The notes beneath the pieces are model-generated. The model was not told the origin of the DNA. It ran no database searches and was given only the letters and a program-made list of their open reading frames with translations. A DNA stretch of 64,000 bases, taken from positions 1-64,000 of the forward strand of contig DHRK01000035.1 in assembly GCA_002410325.1 (NCBI GenBank), read 5' to 3'. A program made the translations under genes and the position numbers. This document shows, piece by piece, positions 23,278-30,894 of the stretch. The DNA is from Syntrophomonas sp. UBA5314. Lineage in GTDB: Bacteria; Bacillota; Syntrophomonadia; Syntrophomonadales; Syntrophomonadaceae. Positions within the stretch are counted from its first letter, which is position 1. Each line of letters begins with the position of its first letter.

Positions 23278-24969
23278 TTATTTTCCGGTGGGATGATAAT
23301 GGGTATGAAGCAGTTCGTGAGATTTATGTCCCAGCGGCTCATGCAGGAAGTCTTCGTAAATCTTTACAACTTCCGGGTTTTCGTGTGATTTACGGAGGGG
23401 CAGGCCGGCGTCTTCTTCATAGATGGCGTCGATCCGCTCAACCTTCTTGGCAATAGTTGAGGGAATCGGCTGTCCACCACCGCCGATGCACCCGCCGGGG
23501 CAGCACATTACTTCAATGAAGTGATAAGGAGAAGTGCCTGCCTTTATCTCGTCCATAATCTTACGGGCGCTGCCCAGTGAGTTGGCTACAGCCACCTTTA
23601 CTTTGGTTCCGGCCAGATCTACTTCGGCTTCTTTCATGCCCTGGAATCCACGCACCATGTTAAAGTTCACGTCTTCCAGCTTGTTGCCGGTTACAACTTC
23701 ATAAACGGTCCTCAAGGCAGCTTCCATAACTCCGCCCGAAGCACCGAAGATAACCGCTGCGCCGGTGTAGGCTCCCAGCAATGAATCAAACTGGCTGGGC
23801 TCCAGCTGTTCCCAATCGGGACCGCCGATTTTGAAAAGCTTGCCTATTTCTCTGGTGGTTAAAACCAGATCCACATCCTGGTATCCGCTGGAATTCATTT
23901 CGGGGCGGGAAGCCTCAAATTTCTTGGCGGTACAGGGCATGATGGATACGGAATAAATCTTGGAGGGGTCGACCCCCATCTTCTCCGCCCAGTAGGTTTT
24001 GACCAGAGCGCCAAACATCTGCTGGGGAGATTTGCAGGTGGACAGATGATCTAATTGATCCGGGAAGAAGGTCTCGATAAAGTTGATCCAGCCAGGGCTG
24101 CAGGAGGTTATCATCGGCAGGGTTCCACCGGTTTTTAACCGCTTGAGCAGCTCGTTGCCCTCTTCCAGGATGGTCAAGTCGGCGGTAAAGTTGGTGTGGA
24201 AAACGCGATCAAAGCCCAGGGTGCGCAGTCCGGCAACAAATTTAAGCATGTCCAGGCTGCCGGTCTTCATTCCCAGTTCCTCGGCGATGGCTACGCGTAC
24301 GGCCGGAGCGATCTGGGTGACCACGATCTTGTCCGGGTCGGCTACCGCAGCCAGGAATTCATCGATCTGTTCATTCTCGACAATAGCGCCTACCGGGCAT
24401 ACCAGGGCACATTGTCCACACATTACACATTTGGTCTGGATAAGCGGAAGTCCGTCGACCGTACGGGGAATCCCGTTTACAACTTCCAGAGCGGCTACAG
24501 TCTGGATGTCGTTGCACATCTCAACACAGCGCAGGCAGAGAGTACATTTGGAGGGGTCGCGGACCAGTGACGGGGTGGAGGTGTCTTTAGGCTGTAGAAA
24601 CGGTTTGTTCACAACGTCGCGAATAATGAATGTTTCTGCCAGGGTCTGCAATTCGCAGTTTTGGTTGCGAGCGCAGTTCAAGCAGTCCTGGGGATGAACC
24701 TGGAGAATTTTCTTCAGGCTGTCAATTTTTGCTTTGAGGGCGGCCGGACTGAAAGTCTTGACGGTCATGCCATTGACTGCGTCTACAGAACAGGCGGTCT
24801 TCAACTCTCCATTGATCTCTACTGTGCACACCTTGCAGTTGTCTTTTACTTTAAGGTCCGGATGGGTGCACAGCGAGGGAAGGTCGAACCCTGCTGCGGC
24901 ACAGGCCTTCATCACGGTTGTCCCTTCGGGAACCGCAACCTCAAAGCCGTTTACTGTGATACTTACCAT
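23278..24969 (-). CDS. [FeFe] hydrogenase, multi-cluster catalytic subunit (HydA type)
   Basis: Catalyses reversible proton reduction in the cytoplasm. Domains in order: a plant-type 2Fe-2S domain (C34, C45, C48, C60); a His-Cys3 4Fe-4S cluster (H92, C96, C99, C105); two ferredoxin clusters (C142/145/148/152 and C181/184/187/191); and the H-cluster domain with L1 TSCSPGW (C290), L2 IMPCTAKKFE (C346) and L3 EVMCCPGGCIGGGGQP (C490, C494). C489 is an additional Cys at a variable L3 position. At 563 residues it matches the HydA architecture. No HydB or HydC flavoprotein/ferredoxin genes are adjacent, so the electron partner must be encoded elsewhere or be ferredoxin. A His-rich tail (HKSHELLHTHYH) closes the protein. 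GGAGAGGAG precedes the start. Confidence 0.95.
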   Translation of the reverse strand: MVSITVNGFEVAVPEGTTVMKACAAAGFDLPSLCTHPDLKVKDNCKVCTVEINGELKTACSVDAVNGMTVKTFSPAALKAKIDSLKKILQVHPQDCLNCARNQNCELQTLAETFIIRDVVNKPFLQPKDTSTPSLVRDPSKCTLCLRCVEMCNDIQTVAALEVVNGIPRTVDGLPLIQTKCVMCGQCALVCPVGAIVENEQIDEFLAAVADPDKIVVTQIAPAVRVAIAEELGMKTGSLDMLKFVAGLRTLGFDRVFHTNFTADLTILEEGNELLKRLKTGGTLPMITSCSPGWINFIETFFPDQLDHLSTCKSPQQMFGALVKTYWAEKMGVDPSKIYSVSIMPCTAKKFEASRPEMNSSGYQDVDLVLTTREIGKLFKIGGPDWEQLEPSQFDSLLGAYTGAAVIFGASGGVMEAALRTVYEVVTGNKLEDVNFNMVRGFQGMKEAEVDLAGTKVKVAVANSLGSARKIMDEIKAGTSPYHFIEVMCCPGGCIGGGGQPIPSTIAKKVERIDAIYEEDAGLPLRKSHENPEVVKIYEDFLHEPLGHKSHELLHTHYHPTGK

Positions 24970-25014
24970 ACTCTTACTCCTCTCCCGATCTTACTTTTTT
25001 AGGCTTCTTTCATA

Positions 25015-25043
25015 AGTTTATTTATCAAAAAATAGAGTGTCAA
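25015..25043 (-). promoter_or_regulatory. Promoter for the hydrogenase gene
   Basis: On the minus strand TTGACA (25043-25038), a 17-base spacer and TAAACT (25020-25015), about 46 bp before the ATG at 24969. Confidence 0.65.
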
Positions 25044-25163
25044 GTGTAACATATTTAGCCTTTGTTCTACAAAATTCCTATTTCAGGCAAATACGGGTAA
25101 GCTGGATAGAAAAAATCCGAATAATCAGGCCATTGTGATGTTTCTATCCGTCTGGAACTGTTG

Positions 25164-25169
25164 TATAAT
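25164..25169 (+). promoter_or_regulatory. Probable -10 box for the stalk-domain gene
   Basis: TATAAT 55 bp before the start at 25224. The -35 region is not well conserved. Confidence 0.45.
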
Positions 25170-25223
25170 ATTGCATAGTGAGCTTATTATTGCCAAAATC
25201 GATTCGGTTAGGAGGTTTATCTC

Positions 25224-26537
25224 ATGAAAAGAATTCTGTCCTTAACATTATCTACTCTGGTTATGCTGGCCTTTTTGGCGTCTCCGGCCCTGGCTGATTT
25301 TTCGCTTTCCTTGAACGACATGTATGCCGGCAGTGCCAACCCGGTCGTGGTGGTTGACGGTCGGGGCATGGTGTCAACGGATACTATTGGTCTCCTATTC
25401 GGCGCCGATGTTGCAGTTGACAATGGAAGAGTCACAGTGCTTGAAAACGATAAAAAGCTGGTAATGGACGTCGATAGCCTTGAGGCCAGCCTGAACGGCG
25501 CCCCTCTTACGCTCAGCATCGCGCCGCAGGAGATTGACAATAGAGTCATGCTTCCCCTGTCTTCGGTTTGCGAGGCTTTGGGCGCTTCCCTGAACTATAT
25601 TCCCGAACGGGCTCGTATTAACGTGGTTTATAAAGAAACCCGCAATGATTTAAGCCCGCAAGAAGTCATGGAAAAATATATGAAAGAATACCAATCCCTC
25701 AACACTTACAGCTTTAAGGGTTCTCAAGACATTATCATGAACATGGAGGCATCCGGTTTGCCAGCCGGCAGTCCGGGCCAAATGACCATGAAAATAGCCG
25801 AAAAATTAAATGGTTCGTTTTCGCAGAATCCCATTCAGGCTTATATGAATTTAAATATCAAGATGGACAGTGAGGCCCTGGCAGCGGCCGGGCCGGCTGT
25901 AACCGACCAGACCATGGAGATCATAATGACTGAAGACCAAATGTATATGAAGATGCCTGACGGCCAATGGGTTGAGATGGACCTGGGCGGTTTTAATCTC
26001 AAGGGTTTGATGCAGAGTCAGGGCAGTCTCCAGGACCTGCAGGCTATGGTTGCCGAGCTGCAAAAAAATCATGTTATTATGTCCTTTGACAATGATCAAA
26101 AGAGGAAAGGCGAAGATTACTGGGTGATAAGTAGCACCATTGATACCGAGACCTTCAGCAGTATATTTAAAAGCGTCACGGATCAAATGAGCGGAATAAT
26201 GCCCGCCATGACGGCGTCTGACAACCGGGAGTTCCAGAATGTCATGAGCCAGTTGATGGAGGACCTGAAGCTTAATATGACCATGAAAATCTGGGTGGAC
26301 CCCGACACCTATTTAGCCCGTTACGGGGAGGGAATTATGGATATGCAGATGAGCATAGCGATTCCGGCACAGGAAAACGGCAACGCTGGTATGCTGAATA
26401 TGAACATGCATGGAATCAGCAGCCTGGAGTACTACGATTACGGGGCTGAAGTGATACTGCCCAATATCAACCAGGCGATCAGTTTCGATAAATATATCCA
26501 GCAGCAGGCCTTACCAGCAGCAGGCCTCATAGGTTAG
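25224..26537 (+). CDS. Secreted protein with copper-amine-oxidase N-terminal-like (stalk) domain
   Basis: A 437-residue exported protein. Residues 1-25 are a signal peptide (RILSLTLSTLVMLAFLASPALA). Residues about 30-135 form the Cu_amine_oxidN1-type stalk domain common on clostridial surface proteins (VVVVDGRGMVSTDTIGLLFGA, IDNRVMLPLSSVCEALGA). The remaining 300 residues are rich in Met, Gln and beta strands (MTMKIAEKLNGSF, MTEDQMYMKMPDGQWVEMD, MTMKIWVDPDTYLARYGEG), reminiscent of LolA-like or DUF6612-type lipid- or ligand-binding folds. There is no catalytic motif. It is probably an envelope-associated binding protein. It is monocistronic and followed by a terminator. Confidence 0.8.
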   Translation: MKRILSLTLSTLVMLAFLASPALADFSLSLNDMYAGSANPVVVVDGRGMVSTDTIGLLFGADVAVDNGRVTVLENDKKLVMDVDSLEASLNGAPLTLSIAPQEIDNRVMLPLSSVCEALGASLNYIPERARINVVYKETRNDLSPQEVMEKYMKEYQSLNTYSFKGSQDIIMNMEASGLPAGSPGQMTMKIAEKLNGSFSQNPIQAYMNLNIKMDSEALAAAGPAVTDQTMEIIMTEDQMYMKMPDGQWVEMDLGGFNLKGLMQSQGSLQDLQAMVAELQKNHVIMSFDNDQKRKGEDYWVISSTIDTETFSSIFKSVTDQMSGIMPAMTASDNREFQNVMSQLMEDLKLNMTMKIWVDPDTYLARYGEGIMDMQMSIAIPAQENGNAGMLNMNMHGISSLEYYDYGAEVILPNINQAISFDKYIQQQALPAAGLIG

Positions 26538-26573
26538 GAAGCAAGAAAGGCAAAAGGCAACGTTTAATTAGTA

Positions 26574-26600
26574 AAAGCCACGGGAACCAACCGTGGCTTT
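26574..26600. terminator. Bidirectional terminator between convergent genes
   Basis: Perfect 10-bp stem AAAGCCACGG / CCGTGGCTTT, followed by ACTTTTGC on the plus strand; the stem's AAA/TTT ends can serve both directions. Confidence 0.75.
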
Positions 26601-26657
26601 ACTTTTGCTCTACATTATGTATGATATTTGTTTTCAGGCGCTATCATACCCCGTTAA

Positions 26658-27806
26658 TCATGCTTGACTGTTTTTTAAGTAATAATCCAGGCGGTTTAGA
26701 CCTTCTTTGATATTGTCCAGCGAATTGGCATAGGACAGCCTGATATAGCCCTCGCAGTTGCTGCCGAAGTCAATTCCGGGGGTGACTGCCACCCGGGCCT
26801 TCTCCAGTATATCAAAGGCCAGACGGTAGGAATCCGTGCTGATATGCTTGACGTTGGCCAGGGCATAGAAGGCTCCGGTTGGTTCGCTTTTAGTGGCCAG
26901 ACCCATTTCGCGCAGTCGGCCCAGCAGGTATGAACGGCGCTGGTTGTAAATTTCTTTCATCTGCTCCACTTCGTTATGGCAGAAGCGCAGGGCGGCTATA
27001 CCGCCTTCTTGCGCAAAGGAAGCCGCGCAGATAAAGAGGTTTTGCTGCAGGATCTGCATGGGGCGTATATAAGGGCGGGGGGCGATCACATAGCCCAGAC
27101 GCCATCCGGTCATGGCAAATAACTTGGAAAAACCGTTAATAACAAAGGCGTTGTCTGAAAATTCCAGGATGCTGTGTTCTTCTCCTTCGTATACCAGGCC
27201 TGAATAGATCTCATCGGCTATTACCGGCCGGGGCAGGTCGGCCAACTGCTTGAGCTGGGCCGCGGTGCATACCATCCCGGTGGGGTTGGCCGGACTGTTT
27301 ACCAGGATGGCCTTACTTTTTTGCCCCATGCGGGCCTTGATATCCTCCACCCGGTATTGAAAACCGTCCTCTTCATTTACTTCCACATAAGCAGGACGAG
27401 AATCCAGGAAATGAATGAAATTGGGGTAGCAGGCATAGTAGGGATTGGGAAGAATAATCTCCTCCCCTCTTTCGGCAAGCACTGAGAAAACCAGCAGCAT
27501 AGCCGGCGAAGTGCCCATAGTAATGATCACCTGCTCAGGTGAAATATTCACTCCGAAGCGGCGGTGATAATAAGCGGCCACTTCTTCCCGCAAGGAGAGC
27601 TTGCCCAGGCTGTGGGTATAGTGGGTATCGTCATCGCGCAAGGCTTTTAAGGCCGCTTCTTTGACCGGCTCGGGGGTGGGAAAATCCGGCTCCCCCACTT
27701 CAAGATGGATAACATCTTCACCCTGAGCCTGCATGGCCTGCGCCTTTTCCAGCACCTCCATGACAATGAACGGTGAAATGTTGTCGATGCGCGATTTGCC
27801 AGTCAT
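26658..27806 (-). CDS. Class I/II PLP-dependent aminotransferase
   Basis: A 382-residue fold-type I aminotransferase, aspartate/aromatic subgroup. Key elements: HLEVGEPDFPTPE near the N-terminus, NSPANPTGMVC (PLP pocket Asn), DEIYSGLVYEG (Asp to the pyridine nitrogen and Tyr) and FSKLFAMTGWRLGY containing the Schiff-base lysine. A late YIRLSYANS supplies the substrate-carboxylate Arg. The substrate could be Asp, an aromatic amino acid or Ala. The start ATG 27806 has GGGGAG 7 bases upstream. It is the third gene of a UbiB/SpoIIM/aminotransferase operon, 38 bp behind SpoIIM. Confidence 0.92.
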   Translation of the reverse strand: MTGKSRIDNISPFIVMEVLEKAQAMQAQGEDVIHLEVGEPDFPTPEPVKEAALKALRDDDTHYTHSLGKLSLREEVAAYYHRRFGVNISPEQVIITMGTSPAMLLVFSVLAERGEEIILPNPYYACYPNFIHFLDSRPAYVEVNEEDGFQYRVEDIKARMGQKSKAILVNSPANPTGMVCTAAQLKQLADLPRPVIADEIYSGLVYEGEEHSILEFSDNAFVINGFSKLFAMTGWRLGYVIAPRPYIRPMQILQQNLFICAASFAQEGGIAALRFCHNEVEQMKEIYNQRRSYLLGRLREMGLATKSEPTGAFYALANVKHISTDSYRLAFDILEKARVAVTPGIDFGSNCEGYIRLSYANSLDNIKEGLNRLDYYLKNSQA

Positions 27807-27844
27807 CACTGCACTCCCCTTTTGCTTAAATAACATTAACCGAA

Positions 27845-28393
27845 TTATACCAGACTTTTAATCACCCACGGTGAAACAAAGGCTTCCATAATAGCTGCTA
27901 TGGCCAGCAGGATTAAAGGGAGCCAGATGAATCCCCAGGCTTTTCGGTAATCTACCGCCTGCCAGCCGGCCGCACAGGCCAAAAATAAGGCCGCAAATTC
28001 AAAAACGCCGTGGGGCAGTATGCCCAGGGCGAACTGGCCATAGCTTAACCCGGCCAGCTTGTGAATCAAAGTGGCGGCAAATCCTAAAACCAGGCCGTTA
28101 ATAAGCAGCACCAGCCCAGGCAGCAGCCCCCTGGTAGGCCGGGCGGTCATCAGGCACAAAACGATGACCAGGGCGTTTTTAAAAAAATACAGAAATAAAA
28201 GGTAGACCGGTTCGGATATGCTGTTCATGGAGGCAGGCTTTTCAGCTATAGCTACCGCGTTTTTTAGCAATGGAAAGGCCAGATCATAGACTTGACGGTA
28301 GAACAGGGCTCCAGCCAAAATTCCGCCAAGAAATACAGCAATCCAAATGCGGGTTCCGGGCAACAAATCGAGCAGCTCCCTTTTTGAATACAA
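27845..28393 (-). CDS. SpoIIM/DUF95-like integral membrane protein
   Basis: A 182-residue protein with five predicted membrane helices. The family signature is the central GFAATLIHK and ILPHGVFEFAALFLACAAGWQ (P-H-G-x-x-E). SpoIIM takes part in septal peptidoglycan hydrolysis during endospore engulfment; DUF95 relatives occur more widely. The gene is embedded between a UbiB-like kinase gene and an aminotransferase gene rather than in a sporulation cluster, so it may be a paralogue with another role. The start is TTG 28393, with GGAGGGG 5 bases upstream. Confidence 0.82.
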   Translation of the reverse strand: MYSKRELLDLLPGTRIWIAVFLGGILAGALFYRQVYDLAFPLLKNAVAIAEKPASMNSISEPVYLLFLYFFKNALVIVLCLMTARPTRGLLPGLVLLINGLVLGFAATLIHKLAGLSYGQFALGILPHGVFEFAALFLACAAGWQAVDYRKAWGFIWLPLILLAIAAIMEAFVSPWVIKSLV

Positions 28394-28414
28394 ACAAACC
28401 CCTCCTCACCTGGA

Positions 28415-30115
28415 TTACCAACCGGACTTCCCTCCCCGCCGTTTCTTCCTGGGTACTATTTCGGGATGCCTCAGCATGCGGCGGCTGCCTTTAGGCTCCC
28501 TTCTGCTCAATATAAAGGCCAGCAGAAAGACCAGACTGAGCAGAACACTGCCCAGGGCCCAGCCGGTCTCCCCGTTAACTTTTAAATAGGACGCGGCCAG
28601 TGCAGTGAAGCCAAACCCCAGCATCCAGGATACACCGTTCAGGGAGCGGGTGTTGCTGGCCATCTGCTCAGTCAGAGTCTGCATCGGAATATTTACCGTG
28701 AGCTCCCCGATTTCCGCCTGGCGCAAGACCTTTTCGGCCAGGGGGGGTATTTCCACCAGGGCCAGACCCAGAGCGCCGGCTTTATCTTTGACTATTTTAA
28801 ACAGGCTCTCTTTTTCAGGGGCTATCTGTTCCAGGTAGGGACGGCCCACATCTATAAAACTGATATCCGGATAGAGCTTCACGCATATACCGTATAGAGT
28901 GCCCAGGGCCCTGCCCAAAAATGTAAAGTTGGCCGGCACCTGGAAAGGCTGCTCATAGAGCAACACTTCCAGGTCTTTTAGAATAACGTTTAGATCAGTT
29001 TGCGACAGTTCTTTGGTTTTGCCCAGGCTTTGCTCCAAAAACAGGCTCATAGCGCGAATAAGGACCTGCTGATTCGCCTCCGGCCGGATAAAACCGATTA
29101 GGGTCAAGTACTCCACCACTCTGGCAAAGTCACGGTTGACCAGGGCGAAGACCATTTCCACCAGGGTGTCCCGCACATCCGGGGGTATGCTGCCCATCAT
29201 CCCAAAATCGATCATGACCAGTTTGTTGCCGGGGCGGGCAAACAAGTTGCCGGGATGGGGGTCGGCATGGAAGAAACCGTCGATCAGGATCTGTTTTACA
29301 TAAACCTGGAGCAGTTTGCCAGCGATCTGCTGGCGGTCGATGCCCTGGGCATCCATTTCGGCAAAATCAGTCACCTTTACACCATCCAGGTATTCCATGG
29401 TCAAGACCCGGCGAGTGGTGTATTCCCAGTAGATTTCGGGGACTATTAAATCGGGGTCGTCTTTACTGTTTTCGGCAATCCGTTCAGCGTTATGCCCTTC
29501 CTGGATGTAGTTCAGCTCGGCCCACAGGGTGTCGGAAAACTCGCGATAGATAGCATCCAGGTCGACAAAGCGCTCCCAATCGGTGAACCTTTTTATCAAG
29601 GCGATAACCCGGCCGACTGCTTTAAGATCGATGGCCACCAGTTCTTCAATACCCGGCCGCTGGATCTTTATAGCCACGGTTTCGCCGCTGTGCAACTGCC
29701 CCCGGTGCACCTGACCCAGGGAGGCCGAGGCGCGGGGTATATTATCGATGCCTAAAAAGACCTCGTGTAAAGGCTTTGAAAACTCTTGCCGGGCGACTTC
29801 AATCAGCTGATCAAAAGGCACTGGCTTTACTTCGTCCTGCAGGGTGGAAAGTTCATTGATACTGGAAGGCGGCAGGATGTCAACCCGGGTGCTGAAAAAC
29901 TGGCCCAATTTGATCAAAAGGCCGCCCAGGTCAACGGCGGTTTCCCGGAAAAGGCGGGCCTGGGAAACATATAAGGCGGCCTTTTGGGCTTCCAGCCAAT
30001 CGGTTGCATGCCACAGCTTCTTGAAGCGCAGCGAATAGAAAGACCAGAAGATCTTCACAAAGAGGAACACGACGGTCCAAAACCTTTTAAAACCACGCCA
30101 GGATTGGTTCTTCAT
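28415..30115 (-). CDS. ABC1/UbiB (AarF) family atypical kinase
   Basis: A 566-residue protein of the UbiB family, atypical kinases/ATPases that handle lipophilic prenyl intermediates. Visible: the KxGQ motif LIKLGQFFSTRVDILP, the alanine-rich loop ASASLGQVHRG, the catalytic Lys VAIKIQRPGI, HADPHPGNLF and IDFGMMG. Two C-terminal membrane helices (SWMLGFGFTALAAS and GSVLLSLVFLLAFIL) anchor it. Many anaerobic Firmicutes without ubiquinone have homologues of unknown substrate. It leads an operon with SpoIIM (21 bp) and an aminotransferase, with its own extended -10 promoter. Confidence 0.92.
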   Translation of the reverse strand: MKNQSWRGFKRFWTVVFLFVKIFWSFYSLRFKKLWHATDWLEAQKAALYVSQARLFRETAVDLGGLLIKLGQFFSTRVDILPPSSINELSTLQDEVKPVPFDQLIEVARQEFSKPLHEVFLGIDNIPRASASLGQVHRGQLHSGETVAIKIQRPGIEELVAIDLKAVGRVIALIKRFTDWERFVDLDAIYREFSDTLWAELNYIQEGHNAERIAENSKDDPDLIVPEIYWEYTTRRVLTMEYLDGVKVTDFAEMDAQGIDRQQIAGKLLQVYVKQILIDGFFHADPHPGNLFARPGNKLVMIDFGMMGSIPPDVRDTLVEMVFALVNRDFARVVEYLTLIGFIRPEANQQVLIRAMSLFLEQSLGKTKELSQTDLNVILKDLEVLLYEQPFQVPANFTFLGRALGTLYGICVKLYPDISFIDVGRPYLEQIAPEKESLFKIVKDKAGALGLALVEIPPLAEKVLRQAEIGELTVNIPMQTLTEQMASNTRSLNGVSWMLGFGFTALAASYLKVNGETGWALGSVLLSLVFLLAFILSRREPKGSRRMLRHPEIVPRKKRRGGKSGW

Positions 30116-30145
30116 AAGAGCGTCCCTTCAATTAGAATTGGCTAT

Positions 30146-30154
30146 ATTATACCA
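30146..30154 (-). promoter_or_regulatory. Extended -10 promoter for the UbiB operon
   Basis: On the minus strand TGG-TATAAT (TGn extension directly before TATAAT), 31 bp before the ATG at 30115. No good -35 box is visible, as expected for an extended -10 promoter. Confidence 0.6.
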
Positions 30155-30179
30155 GAGATATTTCTGCTGACCTAACCAG

Positions 30180-30231
30180 CACGAAACGCCACGTTCACAA
30201 GGGGAACGAAGCGCAAACTGTGGTGTTCGTG
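30180..30231 (-). terminator. Imperfect palindrome ending the ATP-grasp operon
   Basis: Outer arms CACGAAACGCCAC and GTGGTGTTCGTG, with an inner CGTTC/GAACG hairpin, lie about 10 bp after the last gene of the operon. There is no U tract, so it may terminate weakly or protect the transcript end. Confidence 0.4.
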
Positions 30232-30241
30232 GCACTGGGGA

Positions 30242-30889
30242 TTATTTGGGGTTGACTATGCCGGATACATGGTTGAACTCTCCATACCCTTCAAAGGCCA
30301 GTTCAAAGGAGTTGGGTTGAGCGGTAGCCGGCGTAAAGCGGTCGTAGTATTCTTTGGCGACTTCAGCCATGACCTTTTTACCGCCGGCATCCATGAGGAA
30401 GAAGTAGCGTCCATCCAGGGAATGAACGCGCTGGGCCAGAGTGGCCATGGTAGTAAAGGAATTCATTTGGTTTTCATTGGCGGCCTGCTCGAGGCTCGGA
30501 TAAAGGGATAGAGCTTCCCAGACGCTGGAGGAGTAGGTAATGCTTAACTGCGTTTTATCCTTGCTGGTCTTTACTTTGTAGGTATCGACGTTGCCGATAA
30601 GCAGGCCTACGCTTTGACCGATCGATGAGGAGTTGTAAAACTCATAACTGGAAGCTATATAATAAGGAGAATTGGGTGAGTTTAGGACCTCGACCTCCAG
30701 GTAGTAGTCGCCGTTGTCAATTTCTTTATTCTGGATAGTCCCCTGAACTACTTTTACTTCTGTGGTGTTGTACATGTCTTTCTCACCGGAACTTGCCACC
30801 CAGGCGATGAGAACGATGCCCGCACATAGCAAAGCTGCCAGGATACTGCCGACAATCAGATACTTCTTAATTTTCGACTCATCACTCAT
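30242..30889 (-). CDS. Membrane-anchored protein of unknown function, last gene of the ATP-grasp operon
   Basis: A 215-residue protein I do not recognise. Residues about 9-32 are one membrane helix (KKYLIVGSILAALLCAGIVLI region), leaving an extracytoplasmic domain of about 180 residues rich in beta strand, Ser, Tyr and Asn (NGDYYLEVEVLNSP, YEFYNSSSIGQSVGLLIG, YSSSVWEALSLYPSLEQAANEN). The start is ATG 30889, 8 bases after GAGGAG and 5 bases past the stop of the tandem ATP-grasp gene. The tight spacing links it functionally to that enzyme. It might present or bind the enzyme's product at the cell surface, but this is speculation. Confidence 0.75.
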   Translation of the reverse strand: MSDESKIKKYLIVGSILAALLCAGIVLIAWVASSGEKDMYNTTEVKVVQGTIQNKEIDNGDYYLEVEVLNSPNSPYYIASSYEFYNSSSIGQSVGLLIGNVDTYKVKTSKDKTQLSITYSSSVWEALSLYPSLEQAANENQMNSFTTMATLAQRVHSLDGRYFFLMDAGGKKVMAEVAKEYYDRFTPATAQPNSFELAFEGYGEFNHVSGIVNPK

Positions 30890-30894
30890 TACGC

